This document shows, piece after piece, positions 1-12,454 of a DNA stretch of 64,000 nt. The position numbers were made by a program, and so were the translations under genes. The DNA is from Plumapathes pennacea (Eukaryota > Cnidaria > Anthozoa > Antipatharia > Myriopathidae), in NCBI GenBank assembly GCA_964036295.1, contig OZ038462.1:36989680-37053679 (forward strand), written 5' to 3'. The notes below the pieces were generated by a model. The model saw only the letters and a program-made list of their open reading frames with translations. It was not told the origin of the DNA and searched no databases. Each line of letters begins with the position of its first letter. The stretch's first letter is position 1.

Positions 1-1987
1 CAAAAGGAGACGCGGGACAGAAGGGAGATGTAGCTGCTGCTGGACCGATTTCTCCTGCAAACTGGAAACAGTGCGTCTGGAATAACATAAACGATGGAAA
101 AGACAGCGGTAAAATCAAGGTCAATTATTTTTCTGATTGCTACGCAGATCGTTACGGACCACTCAATGGCATGTGACTAACACTAGTAGTTGCTTTCAGG
201 TTTTTTCACATAAACTGTGTTTTGAATGGCCTATTCAAGTAAGACCGACTTTATTGATCTCGAGTTTAGTTCTTTAGCAAAAACAAGAAATATCTTAGGG
301 CCCGTTTACACTAGGCAGTTAAAGCGATCTCAGATCGATCTCAGATCGATCCAGGCGTGAACGGTCGACGTTTCCTATAAGTGATCTCACATCGATCCAA
401 CTCAGCTCGCATTAGGAGGTGGTCTCAGATCGATCTCAGACCGATCCAAACTATTCCGCTTTAGGTGTGAACGTAACTGCGTGCTGAAAGTGGGCTGCCG
501 GAGAAATCACCAACTTCAGCGGAGGCAAATGAAACAAGTAAAACGAGTGGGATGAAAGACAAAAACTATATTTTACGGATGCATCATAAGTATGCGAAGG
601 TTGACCAGTCTTACTGTGTACTTTTGAAGAAAACAAACAGTGAAACACCAAAGCCATACCTGCTACTCAGCTCAATACGCATCTTGCCGACTTCATGAAT
701 TCAAAACAAAATGGCGGTGACCGCCGCCATCGTTTTAAAAGTAGTCCTGTAAGACTAGTCCCACGAAACTTTGTTGTAATGACAAGCAAAAAAATGACAT
801 CTTTTGGAAGACGGAAAATTCAAGAATTCAGGACTGAAAGACAACTGACTTACATGAAGATTGTTTCTGGCTCCGATGAGAAGCATCTTTCGCTAAAATT
901 TGAAGAAAACACGGTCGAGTTTTGCGAGAAAATCTGTTCGTTGCCATCCGTTTCAGCAAGTTACGAGAAACTTTCTGTATTAACTCCATGCTACTTTCCG
1001 CAGAGCTCAACCAGTTATCCTCTTCACCATTCACAAGTCACAGAGAAGAATTCAAACCACAAAAACTTTTCAGCCGTAGACTCAGTGATAAATTCACCTT
1101 GGCTGCAAACGTCAAATGCCCATCAAATTTGACAGCCGCGCTTGCAAAAATTATTGTTTACACTTTCATCCGCCATCTCAATCGCCGCGATCATGCCATC
1201 GCCAGAGGCAGAGCGCACGCGCAAGTGCTCGCCAGATGACAAAACACCCTGGCTTCTCCCCTGCCGGGAGATCAGTTTGTTTCAAATTTTACTCAAGTGT
1301 GAACGCGCGCCGATGCGAACTCAGTGTGATCTCAGTGCCAATCTCAGTACCGATCTCAGAAACGATCCAGGTGTGATCAGTATTCACCAAGTATTATCCG
1401 TGTCTAGGTACAATAAATCTTTATTGTCGTTCGGAGCATTATTTTGTGAGATGTATTACTTTTATTCATAGTGTTTTATCCTGAATAGCTACAGTGTTCT
1501 CATCAACTGTTTAGTTTCATTGGCCGAGTAATTATTAAGACTAAATGGATAATGATTTATTAGTGAAAACCACTTCCCATGCGTAAGGAGTGTATGCAAC
1601 AAATAGACTGCTCATTTAATTTTCTTAATCCAGGAATGCTCCTTCAACAAGCTGCAAGGCAGCACCGCACTCAAAGTATCCTGGCAAGGTAGCCTGCGCG
1701 TTATCGGAGATGCTCGTTGTAACCGCTGGTATTTCAAATTCAACGGAAATGAGTGCAGTGGACCCATGACAATAGAGGCTGCGGTCTATAACAACTGGTC
1801 ATCCGGGAACCCAGATAATCATCATCACCGCTCGTTTGAGGGTTACTGTGAGAACCTGCCACGTGGCGCGATTACCGTGGAACTCTGGGTAGGATCTTGT
1901 CCAAGTGGAGACACTCAAGGCGACGCTTACACAGGCAGGTTATCAGTGTCCCGGATCATGGTAGAGGAGGTGCCCAGGCCACAGTGA
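1..1987 (+). CDS. CTHRC1-like secreted collagen, gene 1 (5' partial)
   Basis: Two exons are visible: 1-119 (continuing from outside the window) and 1634-1987; the donor is GT at 120-121 and the acceptor is the CAG at 1631-1633, both phase 0. The first exon encodes the last Gly-X-Y triplets followed by PANWKQCVWNN. The last exon encodes 117 residues plus TGA and starts ECSFNKL. It contains RWYFKFNGNECSGP, EGYCENLPRG, VELWVG and the ending SRIMVEEVPRPQ. This is the C-terminal domain of collagen triple helix repeat-containing protein 1 (CTHRC1), a secreted trimeric matrix protein that modulates Wnt/PCP signalling in vertebrates; that role is not shown for cnidarians. The usually conserved Trp of the TGW-SVSR motif is Arg here (TGRLSVSR). 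The intron carries a transposon-like insertion (298 to about 1380). No reading-frame lesion is seen in the visible part. Confidence 0.88.
298..1380. mobile_element. Harbinger-like non-autonomous element in intron of gene 1 (3' end unclear)
   Basis: The left edge reads GGGCCCGTTTACACTA directly after a TTA, much like the element at 22902. The interior carries repeated GATCTCAGATCGATC words at both ends (about 326-450 and 1325-1372), in direct orientation. I could not find the matching inverted right terminus, so the right boundary is approximate and the element may be truncated. The ORFs inside show no recognisable domain. Confidence 0.5.
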
Positions 1988-2479
1988 TCAGTGCTCTTGT
2001 CACGTCAGCTTTTTTCAATATTGGCGATTTCAAAGTATTCATTTTGAGTTAATATTTAGCTATCATTGCAATTTCATTCTGTTTTAATTGGATTGTATTG
2101 AGTAAGAGAGTGATTGACTCGCGTTTTCGCGAAGTTGATTCTTCGAACAAATCATTAGATGTATTATATTCATTGTTTTCTTTTAACGTGATGCTGAGGC
2201 TGAAAGGAGCAGAGAGGTGTAGCACGTGCGGGCACTGCAAAACTCTAAGTTTAGGTTAATTTTTGTTACGCTTTACGAAGTGTCCAATCCGATATGTTTA
2301 TCGCTTGTTGTCATCATTTTGATGATGCTGAAGAAATCGTGTCTATGTTGAAATGCTTGAACTTAACAGCACCTTAAGAAAATGAATAAATTGTTCAGTA
2401 CATTTTAACTGTAAATTGATCTCAGTCTACTGTGGTGTATATATCATGTATGTTTCTATGGGATATTGGAAGAGTTTAA
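1988..2479. other. 3' flank of gene 1, no gene seen
   Basis: AT-rich sequence after the stop of gene 1. The first 100 bases resemble the 3' flank of gene 3 (12455-12560), so they are part of the old duplication unit. The only ORF here (minus, 2049-2240) has no recognisable feature. Confidence 0.5.
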
Positions 2480-2935
2480 GGTGCACTTAAGCCCAAAAGT
2501 GATATCTTTACAATCGAATCTACATGACGGAAATATGTTGATTATTAGAATAAGTCTGCGTTTCAACGCTGCGCCTTTGAGTTATAAAGGTTTATATTTT
2601 GAATATGGTAATGACGTGACGTCAAAGAAGGAGCAATTTATTATACAAATCTTGTTGGCAGAGATAATTGACATTTTATCAACGTCCATTTTATATTTGA
2701 ATTCTGTGTAAATGATTTTACCAAATAATTTGTATGAATCTGGAAACAGTTCCAATCACGAAGAGAAAGAAATAACATTGAATTACTCCTTTGATGTCAC
2801 GTCATTACCATATTCAAAATATAAACCTCTATAACTTATAGGTGCAATGTTGAAACACAGAAATAATCTACTAGTCAACTATTTACTTTATGTAGAATCG
2901 ATTGCGAAGATATCATTTTTGGGCTTATGTGCACT
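2480..2935. mobile_element. MITE with about 150-bp inverted ends and TTAA target duplication
   Basis: The left arm (about 2480-2637) and right arm (about 2786-2935) are inverted copies: GGTGCAC-TAAGCCCAAAA at the left pairs with TTTTGGGCTTA-GTGCAC at the right. Both sides are flanked by TTAA (2476-2479, 2936-2939). TTAA duplications are typical of piggyBac and Kolobok superfamilies. It carries no transposase; a non-autonomous element. Confidence 0.75.
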
Positions 2936-2939
2936 TTAA

Positions 2940-3368
2940 AGGAAGATAAAGAAACCGGTACAGATGCTGATCTTAAAGTTGCTTCTACTGGCCTTTTCAC
3001 TGAAATGTCAGTGTACGAATGTTCAGTGCATTTTTAATAGCGAATTTACAGTGAGCAATAAAGTAACCCAACAAACAACGTAAAAAAACGTCTCTGATCT
3101 TTGTGCCGTGCCGCGTTGTACTTCAAATTATGCTTGTTAAAATTGGAAGTATAGTAAGAGGACTGGTACAGTTGGCAATGAAAATACTCGCCATTTACTG
3201 TAACTTAAACTGACGGTTCGTTAAAATCAAACTTGCAATGAATACGTAACAGTGGCATAATTTAAATTTGGCAGCATTATTACCAAGCTAAAACAAAGAA
3301 TACTTTACAAGATACTTTGAACTTGTTCGATAAAGCACTCCCAACCTACACTATGCAAAATGAGAATA

Positions 3369-3402
<34 letters not shown>

Positions 3403-4559
3403 TCAAGATTCGCTGACATAATATTTTAGTCATCTTCATTGAGTATCAGAAAAAAGTTGTTTTAGCATTTTCGAATAAAACCGACAGAAGTTTTGTTTCC
3501 CGTTTCCGAAACAATAAAGTTTAGTAAATTAACCTCAATATCGTACTTCACATGTGCCTAAAAACGATAACACCAAATCTATAATCTGTCGTCTAAGACC
3601 TTTACAACGATATATAATACGTGCATATAATACGTGTATATACGTTAAATTGTAACGCTACAATAATTTTTTTCCCGGAAGGGGCGCGCGAACCTTTCAT
3701 CGAGACCGTAGGGGTTTGACTGTATTACAGTTCTCCTCAAAATTTTGGGTGGGAGGGTGCCGCCAGGGACTGAAAACCCTTACCCTAATTCAGACCAAAA
3801 TTGGCAATTTTCAACCCTATTTCAGACCAAAATGTGCAATTTTCGACCCAGTATCAAAATATAGTATCAAAGTATCAAAATCTTCGACCCTATTCCAGAT
3901 CAGAAGGTTAAAATCGATACCCTATTTCAGATTAAAATACTGAAAATGATACCCTTTGGGACGGCACATACCTATATGGCTCATATATGGGTATACTTAC
4001 TCCCCCCCCCCCCCCCCCCCCCTTACCCCTCCCCAACCCAAAACGAGCTAAAACAAAGAATACTCTATAAGATACTTTGAACTTGTTCAATAAAACACTC
4101 CCAACCGACATTATGCAAAAAGATGCTGGGAAGTAGGGTTTTTCTTTGAGAATAGGCTAAGTAACGCTAGACAGCTTGGTTCACTGTTAACAGGCTTATA
4201 TTTGTTTGAATTCCTGATTTGTTAGTTTTACATTTATTTTGTAAACCACGTTATGACAATTAATGGGTGAGTTCAGAAACCGGGCGATTCTATACTCACT
4301 GTGGCACTGTCAAATCATTCGGCTCAGAAGTTGTTCTAGTATGCCGTTGTGTTCTCGATCTCGCCTTTTTTGTTCAATTTTTAATTTTGCTTTGTTTTGT
4401 TTTTGCATGGAACTTATGATGCCTGTCACACTGCTAATTTTGACTGTTTGATCGGCACAGCACATAAATTAGACAGCTGTACATGACGGCAGCTATTGAC
4501 AGACGTAAAAACGAGGAAGCACTTAAGACGTTGCATCAAACATTATTCGGCATTTTAGA
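2940..4559. repeat. Gene-free stretch with 75-bp direct repeats, homopolymers and a minisatellite
   Basis: A 75-bp segment at 3286-3360 recurs in the same orientation at 4046-4120 with few changes. Between them lie an A27 run (3374-3400), a degenerate minisatellite built on TTTCAGACCAAAAT-type words (about 3779-3955) and a C21 run (4002-4022). The 3716-3943 ORF is just the minisatellite. No coding potential is recognised up to the gene 2 promoter. Confidence 0.6.
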
Positions 4560-4758
4560 TCTAAAGGAAGTACTTTGACTCTAGATGACCTCGTTTTAGA
4601 TCTTCTCAGTCATGTTATTTGTCAAAACCATCTTTCCCGTGATCCTTTTATCTTTTCCGTTTGCGAGGAAAAACTGGAGGCGCACACTGCAGTGTTCAGT
4701 TTGTGAATCCGTTTCGTTATTTCCGTAGATGAGGCGAGGTTTTTCGTGAAACTTCGAC
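4560..4758 (+). promoter_or_regulatory. Proximal promoter of gene 2 (diverged paralogous block)
   Basis: This block aligns by eye with the regions just upstream of genes 4, 5 and 6: CTAAAGGAAG, then TTTGACTC, GATGACCTCG, TTTAGAT, a GCACACTGCAGT word and finally AACTTCGAC immediately before ATG. The inverted CCAAT box (GATTGG) present in genes 4, 5 and 6 is degraded here (ATTTGTC), which makes this the most diverged member. Confidence 0.55.
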
Positions 4759-6463
4759 ATGAACAGTAAGACATCATTTGCCATCCTTACACTTCTGTGT
4801 GGTTTAAAATTTGTATGTTGCCAGCAGAAATCAACGAGTCCGCCAGCAAACAGCAATAACGGCCTTGGAAAGTGCGAGGTAAGTGGCTGGAATACAGGCC
4901 GGTCATGATCCGTTCAAACGCATGCCAGCTGTCGTGGGCTGACCATAGGCCGTATATGTTCTTACGCTCAGAAGACATTTTCACCCTCCTTTCCTCAATT
5001 TTTAATTGTATTTAGTGATTTCTTGTGTAGGTAATAACACTTTGTTCCTCTACGATCAAAACGTAAACCAATCCACATTCCATCATGACGGTGTTCATAA
5101 TTAAATTTGTTTACACCAACCTTGTCTTATCAATGAATAAAATCATAATTTCATTGATACATTTTAATTGTTCGACTACAGCAACAGGGCGCAGTTTTTC
5201 AGTATTATTTTAACATAATAATAATAATAATTAAATAATAATGATTATAGTTATTCTGGGTATAGGGCTCATGATAAAATACGAGCAAAAGCTTGTATTT
5301 AAATGCGGTCCGCGCTATGACAGCCGCTTCAGTGCAGATATATTTACTACGACACTGTACGCGTTCTTTACCCTCGGCTCAATGAAATGCTTAATGGACT
5401 GCAAAATATGTTTACCTAATTCCATTGATTACAGAACTAATTCACTGTGGCACTAATATTACCCCTGTATGCTAATTATGATTTAGACTTCCTGTGTAAA
5501 CGGAATCCCAGGGATACCAGGTGCAAATGGCGTGCCGGGGCTTCCCGGGCACAATGGTCAACGAGGAGACAAAGGAGAAAAAGGATCTCCCGGCGGGCCA
5601 AAGGGATCACAGGGGAAGGAAGGAGCTGAAGGTGCGAAGGGGCAGCAAGGATCCCCGGGAAAACCAGGACCAAGGGGGCCGATGGGAGCGAAAGGAGAAC
5701 AAGGAAATCCGGGAACAAAAGGAGACGCAGCTGCTGCTGGAACGATTTCTCCTGCAAACTGGAAACAATGCGTCTGGAAAAGTGATGAAACCAAAGACAA
5801 CGGTAAAATCAAGGTAGGTGTAATGGCACTAGCGTGTCACCATGACTGCCAGTTGTTTGGAAATGCGCAAGAAAGTACAAGTACAATGTGATAAAATTAG
5901 GAATTCTTTTTACAAAATGACTTTTATTTGTAAGTTTTCTTCCCGTTTGTTCAAGGAGAAGAAATTGTGTTGATTATCTATACAAGACATTTTTATAATT
6001 CGACTTTTACGGACTGGGAATGGTGTCAGTTGAGTTCTAAAGTAGTTGCGGGGCAATTCGGTGATTACGGTCATCAAATGGAACTGGATCACGTACAGGA
6101 AAAAACGGCCTCCATTATCATTTTAATAATTTTATTTTTTGTGTGTGTGTGCGGTAAAGGCCAAATATTAATCAAAAGGGAATATAACTGTACCATTCTT
6201 TAACCAGCCAGAGTATGTAATGAACATCTTAAATGAAGCAAAAGTCAATATCCAGTCAATCAATAGTTAACTTATACAATAGATCACATCTAGAAATCCA
6301 GTACATTTCTAAGAATATACAATCACTAGGTGTATGTTATCACAACTGTAAACAGGGGCTCTCCTCGAAAAGCCCAACAGGGTTTCCTGAGAGCTCCTGC
6401 TCCTATTTATCAAGTGTAAAATAGAAACACTATTGTAAAAATATATTCAATAGGGCAAATAAA

Positions 6464-6540
<77 letters not shown>

Positions 6541-7212
6541 TATTATTATTATTATTATTAATATCACTTCTGACTAACTTAAAGTTCTCTTTTTAGGAAT
6601 GTTTCTTCAACAAAACGCAGCAAAATACAGCACTAAAAGTTTCCTTCCAGGGAAACATGCAGGTACTTGGAAACCATTTCTGTAACCGCTGGTATTTCAA
6701 GTTCAACGGGCAAGAGTGCAGTGGACCCATGACCATAGATGCTGCCGTCTACAATGGCTGGTATTCCAGGAACGTGAGTTTAAACGTCTTGTGTGGGCTG
6801 CGTGCGTGCAGGTGTGTATGTATATTTTGCACGTGACTGTGTGTTCAGATGTCTGAACATTAGTGTGTGCCATAATGTCTACCTATCTCGACTCACATAT
6901 ACCTTATATCATTTTTAGATAATCAGCTTGATTAGCTTCAATCTCAGCTATTTTGCCTATCTTTCGACAGACCAGTTGGTCTTTTCCAATCTTTGAACTA
7001 TAGCAATTGTTGTTGACGATAAGCTTAAACCTCAGAACCCACAGCTTCTTCACCACCGCTCGTTTGAGGGCTACTGTGAGAACCTGCCACGTGGTGTGAC
7101 CACCGTGGAACTCTGGGTAGGGATATGTAAAGGCTCGAAACAAGGCAACGCTCACACGGGCTGGAACTCAGTGTCCCGGATCATGGTGGAGGAGGTGCCC
7201 AAGTCCCAGTGA
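4759..7212 (+). CDS. CTHRC1-like secreted collagen, gene 2 (intact, four exons)
   Basis: Exons 4759-4878, 5487-5813, 6597-6773 and 7036-7212, all joined in phase 0 with GT-AG introns; predicted 266 aa. The first exon encodes a signal peptide (MNSKTSFAILTLLCGL) and ends in KCE. The second encodes SCVN followed by 25 Gly-X-Y triplets with one extra Gly (GSP-G-GPK), then PANWKQCVWKS. The last two encode the CTHRC1 C-terminal domain (ECFFNKT, RWYFKFNGQECSGP, EGYCENLPRG, TGWNSVSRIMVEEV). All sibling genes encode that domain in a single exon; here a 262-bp intron splits it after AGG AAC, and the codon AAC is repeated just after the acceptor. Likely a secreted trimeric matrix protein. The start was chosen because the AACTTCGAC-ATG context is shared with genes 4 and 5. 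Confidence 0.87.
6465..6560. repeat. TTA/ATT trinucleotide microsatellite in intron 2 of gene 2
   Basis: About 95 bases of almost perfect TTA repeat ending 35 bases before the exon at 6597. It is likely length-variable between individuals. Confidence 0.9.
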
Positions 7213-7836
7213 CCCAGTGCTTACACGTTTCCGAACTACGGTTCAGTGATTGGCGTTCGAAGAAACGGACCAAACGTTCGAAATATCAGATAGATAATTT
7301 CAGTCGTTTTGAACATTTATAGTTTTATGGAGCTTCACTTCAATCTGTTAGATAAACAAGTTCGGATCATTTGTAAACTCATCACACGGCACACCTAGTT
7401 TACAGAACGTATAATTTTGTTTCAATTTGATTTATCATGTCATTAAACTGCTGAACAGTACAGCTTGGTTATTTTGTTGGTTCCCCCTTTAGCTGAGCCC
7501 TGGATCTGAATCTCCAGCTGTTGGTTAGTTAATATCATTTAATTGGGAAACCAAGACAAAGTGCATGTTCTGAATTATTCTTTGACAACATTGTTTAGAA
7601 ATATATATTCTCCTAATCATTTGAGAAGGCAGCCTGTCAACGATGATTCAGTAATTGATAGGCCAATCAGCCTTTATCTCCAGCACCCACTGATTTGTTA
7701 TATCTTTTCAGCGACGTATACGGACGTGAGAGACATCAGGAGTCAAGCGGTTAACAAAAAATGACTAACGTTTCAGAATAAGTTGGTAAACTTAACGATA
7801 ATTCAGCAAATCAAAGTTAACCAGATGAACTGTTTA

Positions 7837-9299
7837 TCCCCGAACGAAGTGAGGGAAATATTTACGACGCTAATGCATCATAGTCGGCTCATTTGAAGAC
7901 TCCAAGCGCGTCGCCATCTCGAAATCTAATGTTCGTGTGTTTGTTTGTGTGTTTGTGTGTTTGTGCGATGCGACCTTTTTAGGCCAGGTGCCTAAGGCAA
8001 TGTCCAAATAAGGCTATCGACGCGTCACCGCCATGTTTTTAAGAAAGATTTGAACAAAGCAACAATTGTACGTAACTGCGCTCACGAAAATGAATTGAAA
8101 ACTAGAAAACTTGAAACAGAACGGTCTCGCGAAGCTCGTCTTCAAAAGAGAAGGGAACAGGCACTTCAAGAGCAAAAGCGGACCGAAGAAAAGACTCCGC
8201 AGAGAAAACAGCGCATGAATGCCGATCGAAAGCGACATGAAGAGAAGCGGGTAACACAGACAACTCCGCAAAGAGAACAGCGCTTGAAAGCGAATCGAGA
8301 CCTTCAGGAGAAAAAGCGGGCCGAAAAGAAGACTCCGCAAAGACAACAGCGCATGAATGCCGACCAAAAGCGACATGAACAGAAGCGGGTAACACAGACA
8401 ACTCCGCAAAGGGAACAGCGCTTGAAAGGAAATCGGGAGCTTCAGACGCCGTTTTGTGTTAAACTCAGATACTTATTTAGAAAGGACAAGCAACAAAGGT
8501 TAGTCAGTGGAAATCGAACAATCACCGTGACAAATATATTCTATCCCGTATAGCTTGTAACTCGGTCACTTCAAGAATGTATTAAAATCTGTATGCTGAT
8601 CATTTTCCTTCGAAGTATTGTTTTACTACGCTTCTGTCGCCAGTTTCGGCTACCGTATTTGCTCAGAGCAATCGGAACTTGGAGCCTTGAATGATTTAGT
8701 CAGATGTCTTATTTTTCTGTAATCTGACACGCGGTGATTGCAGCGAGAATCGTTCACAAGCCCTTAGAAGTATTACTGGGTCTGAAGCCCGTGTATAATT
8801 TGAAGTAAACTGTTCAAGTTTTGCTTTGATTCTGGGAGAAATCTTGCTGTTTTGAGTGGGTTCACATGCAAAACAATTCGAGCCTATTAAATATGCATGC
8901 CTGAGTCTGGTGAATGCCTTCCAGAGTAAAATCAAATCGCACAGGAAGCCTATTTAATTGTACTGCCTATGAATTCAAAATTAGAAAATCAGTGTTCCTT
9001 TTTTACCAACTTCAAACTTTGAGTATTAAATTTTGAGAACGTGCTTGGCAGACTGTATGAATTAATTTGACGTGCCGACCGTGGGAAATACGTACTTCGT
9101 CACGCAATCGATTCTTTTTTCAACGCAAAAGTATAACACACCATTCTTTTTCTCCTTCCTTTGCGTGTAGCACTTGAGTTCGAAGAAAAGATTGAGTCGT
9201 CATTTCGGTAAAACAAAGGCTACTCTTGTTGGGAGTTACCAAAGTAAAAGTCCCATCAATGGCAGAGTGAGGGGGTTTCTACGATTATCGTATTTCTAG
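7837..9299 (+). mobile_element. Non-autonomous Helitron-like element, copy A
   Basis: The element begins TCCCCGAACGAAGTGAGGG after an A (7836) and ends TTATCGTATTTCTAG before a T (9300). That is the Helitron signature: 5' TC, 3' CTAG (CTRR), insertion between A and T without target duplication, and a short hairpin near the 3' end (cleanest in copy B, where GCGATAATCGC is palindromic). An ORF (8050-8553) encodes repeated arginine-rich units of the type TPQREQRLKANRELQ, which resemble the N-terminal part of eukaryotic Helitron Rep-helicase proteins. It has no Rep or helicase domain. Copies B and C are siblings. Confidence 0.75.
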
Positions 9300-9819
9300 T
9301 ATTTATATTAATCCTCTTGTCATCTTTGAGTCTATAAATTGTATTTCAGAATATGGAGGGCAACCTAGTATAAGCCGTTAATTATTTCCTTGCGTTGATC
9401 ACAAAACGCTTTGTGAGCAGATTCCCGTCTTTTGGCACCAAATGGCCCTATTGCGGTCAATTTAGACAACAACATATGAAAGACACCTCTATGGGCCGGA
9501 CCTGGTTTTGTTGGCCCTAGCCAGTGGAGTTTTACAATGTTTGTCTGTATCATAATCCATAAGCCGGACACTGTAGTTGTTCTACCATTCATACTTTAGT
9601 TTGCCTGTACACAATAATACGGCTGAAGTTAAGCATTGGATGGAAGTGAAGATTCAAAAAAAGACATACCAACCATATCAAATTGCTGATGACTTCCAAC
9701 TCCATAACATAATGAGATGTTTTCAGGATCCAGGATCTGTTGCTTATTAAATGAAAAAATGAGCTATAAATAATTTTACCTTTTAAAGTACAACATTTTA
9801 ATTAACCACAAGGCTCAAG

Positions 9820-10253
9820 GTGAAAGCATGCTAAAACCTGTTCCTCAACTCTTTATCAATTTGAGGGTCGTGATTGGTCAGAACTGACAACTGATAACTC
9901 AACTTGCGCTCACGGCCTTTCACATGATGAGCAACTGACGCATTCCATGAGATAATTTTCACTTCTCCTTTAAATTTACTCAATACTTAATATACTCAAT
10001 TTAGGGAATTTATACACCACAACTATGAACAATCAATTTTACGTGCATCTGTAAGTAAAGCATCTGACACAGCAGCGAGAATATGCCAACGCCTGTTCCC
10101 CAACTCTGAATCTTCCCACGCTTCTGATTGGTCAAAGTGAAAGTAATATCCTCATCTGCTGTGGTTTGATAAGCAGCTGAAAGGAACCCTGATCAGTCAG
10201 TTGAGCCAGTTTTACAGAGCTGAGCTATCACATCAGTCTTTACTACACTCACC
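9820..10253 (+). promoter_or_regulatory. Upstream and proximal promoter region of gene 3
   Basis: This region is unlike the promoter block of genes 2, 4, 5 and 6 but has a second copy at about 18000-18478. The proximal part has an inverted CCAAT (CTGATTGGTC) and a tight cluster at 10160-10179: TGTGGTTT (RUNX-like), TGATAAG (GATA-like) and CAGCTG (E-box), all kept in both copies. The 9300-9819 stretch before it holds no recognisable gene. Confidence 0.5.
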
Positions 10254-12454
10254 ATGGTCCACGCAGCACCATTCGTCGTTTTCGTGCTCCTGTGCGTTGT
10301 ACAAACTAGCGTTTGTCAAAAGACCACCCCAACCCCTCCAGTGAAGAATGAAGACAAGTGCCATGGATGTGAGGTCAGTGAAACGTGTCGATTTTGTCCG
10401 TGTTGGGTTTGCGACGACTTATATGCGTTTAGCGGTTTAATCGAAGAGATTACACATGCTTCAAAATAAGACAGCGCAGAACCCAGCTGTTTAAAACACA
10501 CTTAGGCGAAATCTGTATTTTTCGCCTTTAAGTCTGAAAACGGAAAAGTCCCTCTCGGAATAATTTTCTTGATATGTTTTGAGATAAAACAATCTTCTTT
10601 TGTGGCTTTGATCAGAACCCTGCAGTATTTGGCTAATCCTGGTTTAAACTGCTTCATTGTGCGAGATTTAGACAACCAGGGCAATTAAGCTATTGGAGTT
10701 AACGGAATAATAATAACTATTCACAAAGTAACATCAGATATGCATTTAATGGAGGAAGCAATATTATGAAGTGGATTAATTTGCCAAACATATTTTGGTG
10801 TTGTCAATCATTTTGAGATATTAATTTTTTCTTCTTCTTCACAGAGTGTCACACATGTCCGTGTACAAGCGGAATGCCCGGTATCCCAGGAGCCAACGGA
10901 ATGCCGGGAATACCAGGACCTTACGATACCCGCGGTGACAAAGGAGACAGCGGTGATCAAGGAAAAACCTGGGACAAAAGGAGACAGCGGCCTGCAAGGA
11001 ATTGTGGGCAATCTAGGATCAAAAGGACCCCAAGGAGACAAGGGAGATCGAGGATCCAGAGGACAAAATGGATCTCCAGGAAAAACGGGACCCGGCGGAG
11101 CGAAGGGAAACAAAGGAGAACAAGGAAACTCCGGGAAAAAAGGAGACGCGGGACAGAAGGGAGACGCAGCTGCTGCTGGACCGATTTCTGCTGCAAACTG
11201 GAAAGAGTGCGTCTGGAAAAACATCAACGATGACAAAAACAGCGGCAAAGTAAAGGTAAGGTATTTTTCTAGATGTTTCACAGATCGTTTGTTTTACGGA
11301 CTAGTAATGTGGTTAATTTCCATACATAATTTTATATACTTCATTTTAGAAATGAACAATGCAAGCATGGTCGAGTTTATTGACCTCAAATTTAGTTTGT
11401 CGAAGCCAAATAAAGAACAAATTCCAGATCAGCGGCTCACAATATCATTTGTTTCTTTTATGGCAAACGGTTTGAACCCAGGAGTGTAAACAGTAGGTCG
11501 GTCGAGTTGGTTTGGTTGTGTTTCGTTATTAGTCAGTTGATGTTCTGTTGTCCTGCATGTCATTTTGTCTATTGTTCGGTTGCGTTTGGTGTCATCTATC
11601 AGTCGTTTGTAAGGTGCAGGTAATTGTTGGCATCTGTTGAGAGGTTTTCTTCTAAGTTTGTGACTCGACCAACCATAAGACGATAAAACGGATCAATCAC
11701 TTCAACGACAAGAGACACAAATACCGCCATCTGACAAATCCTTTCACTTGAGTCCAAAGATTACTTCCGCTCAGGGAGTCGAAATGCCAGTCACCAGCAA
11801 CAGTCCTCCTGGAGACTACTCTAACCCGGACAATTACAACCAACCCATTGTTTCTTTGATATAAAAAGAATTGATTTTCTCGTAAATTTGACTCATTTTA
11901 CTGTGTTTTAGTTTTCACTATGCTTTATCCTGAACAGCTACGGTGTTCACGTGAAGTTTCCTTTCTTGGTGAACAAATACTTTGATTATTATACTACCTG
12001 ACTGAATGGATAATGATTCATTATTAAACTATCAACTGCTTCCCATGTGTAAGGAGGACTATGCAACAAATAAACTGCTCTTTTTAATTTCTTAATCCAG
12101 GAGTGTTCCTTTAACGAGCTGCAAGGCAACACCGCGCTCAAAGTCTCCTAGCAGGGTGTCCTGCGCGTTGTCGGAGATGATCGTTGTAATCGCTGGTATT
12201 TCAAGTTCAACGGAAATGAGTGCGGTGGACCCATGACTACAGAAGCTATTGTCTACAACGACTGGTCATCCGGGAACCCGAATCTTCATCACCACCGCTC
12301 ATTTGAGGGCTACTGTGAGAACCTGTCACGTGGTGCGATTACCGTGGAACTCTGGGTAGGATCTTGTCCAAGTGGATACACACAAGGCGACGCTTACACG
12401 GGTTGGACCTCAGTGTCCTGGATCATGGTAGAGGAGGTGCCCGGGCCCCAGTGA
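10254..12454 (+). pseudogene. CTHRC1-like gene 3, broken by a frameshift and a nonsense codon
   Basis: Exons 10254-10373, 10847-11255 and 12101-12454. Exon 1 gives a signal peptide (MVHAAPFVVFVLLCVV) and ends HGCE. Exon 2 starts CHTCPCTSGMPGIPG and continues in Gly-X-Y triplets, but an A5 run at 10963-10967 shifts the frame: upstream triplets are in one frame, the rest of the collagen and NWKECVWKN are in another. Exon 2 is 409 bp, one more than a multiple of three, while intact siblings are exact multiples. Exon 3 starts ECSFNEL and has TAG at 12149-12151 where siblings have Trp or Phe; the rest is intact apart from SRIM to SWIM. Two separate lesions make this a pseudogene. A homopolymer error could explain the frameshift but not the stop. 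Confidence 0.85.

Noticed and set aside
8050-8553. 167-residue ORF as a host coiled-coil gene
   Set aside because: It recurs in copies B, C and D inside elements with Helitron ends, so it is element sequence.
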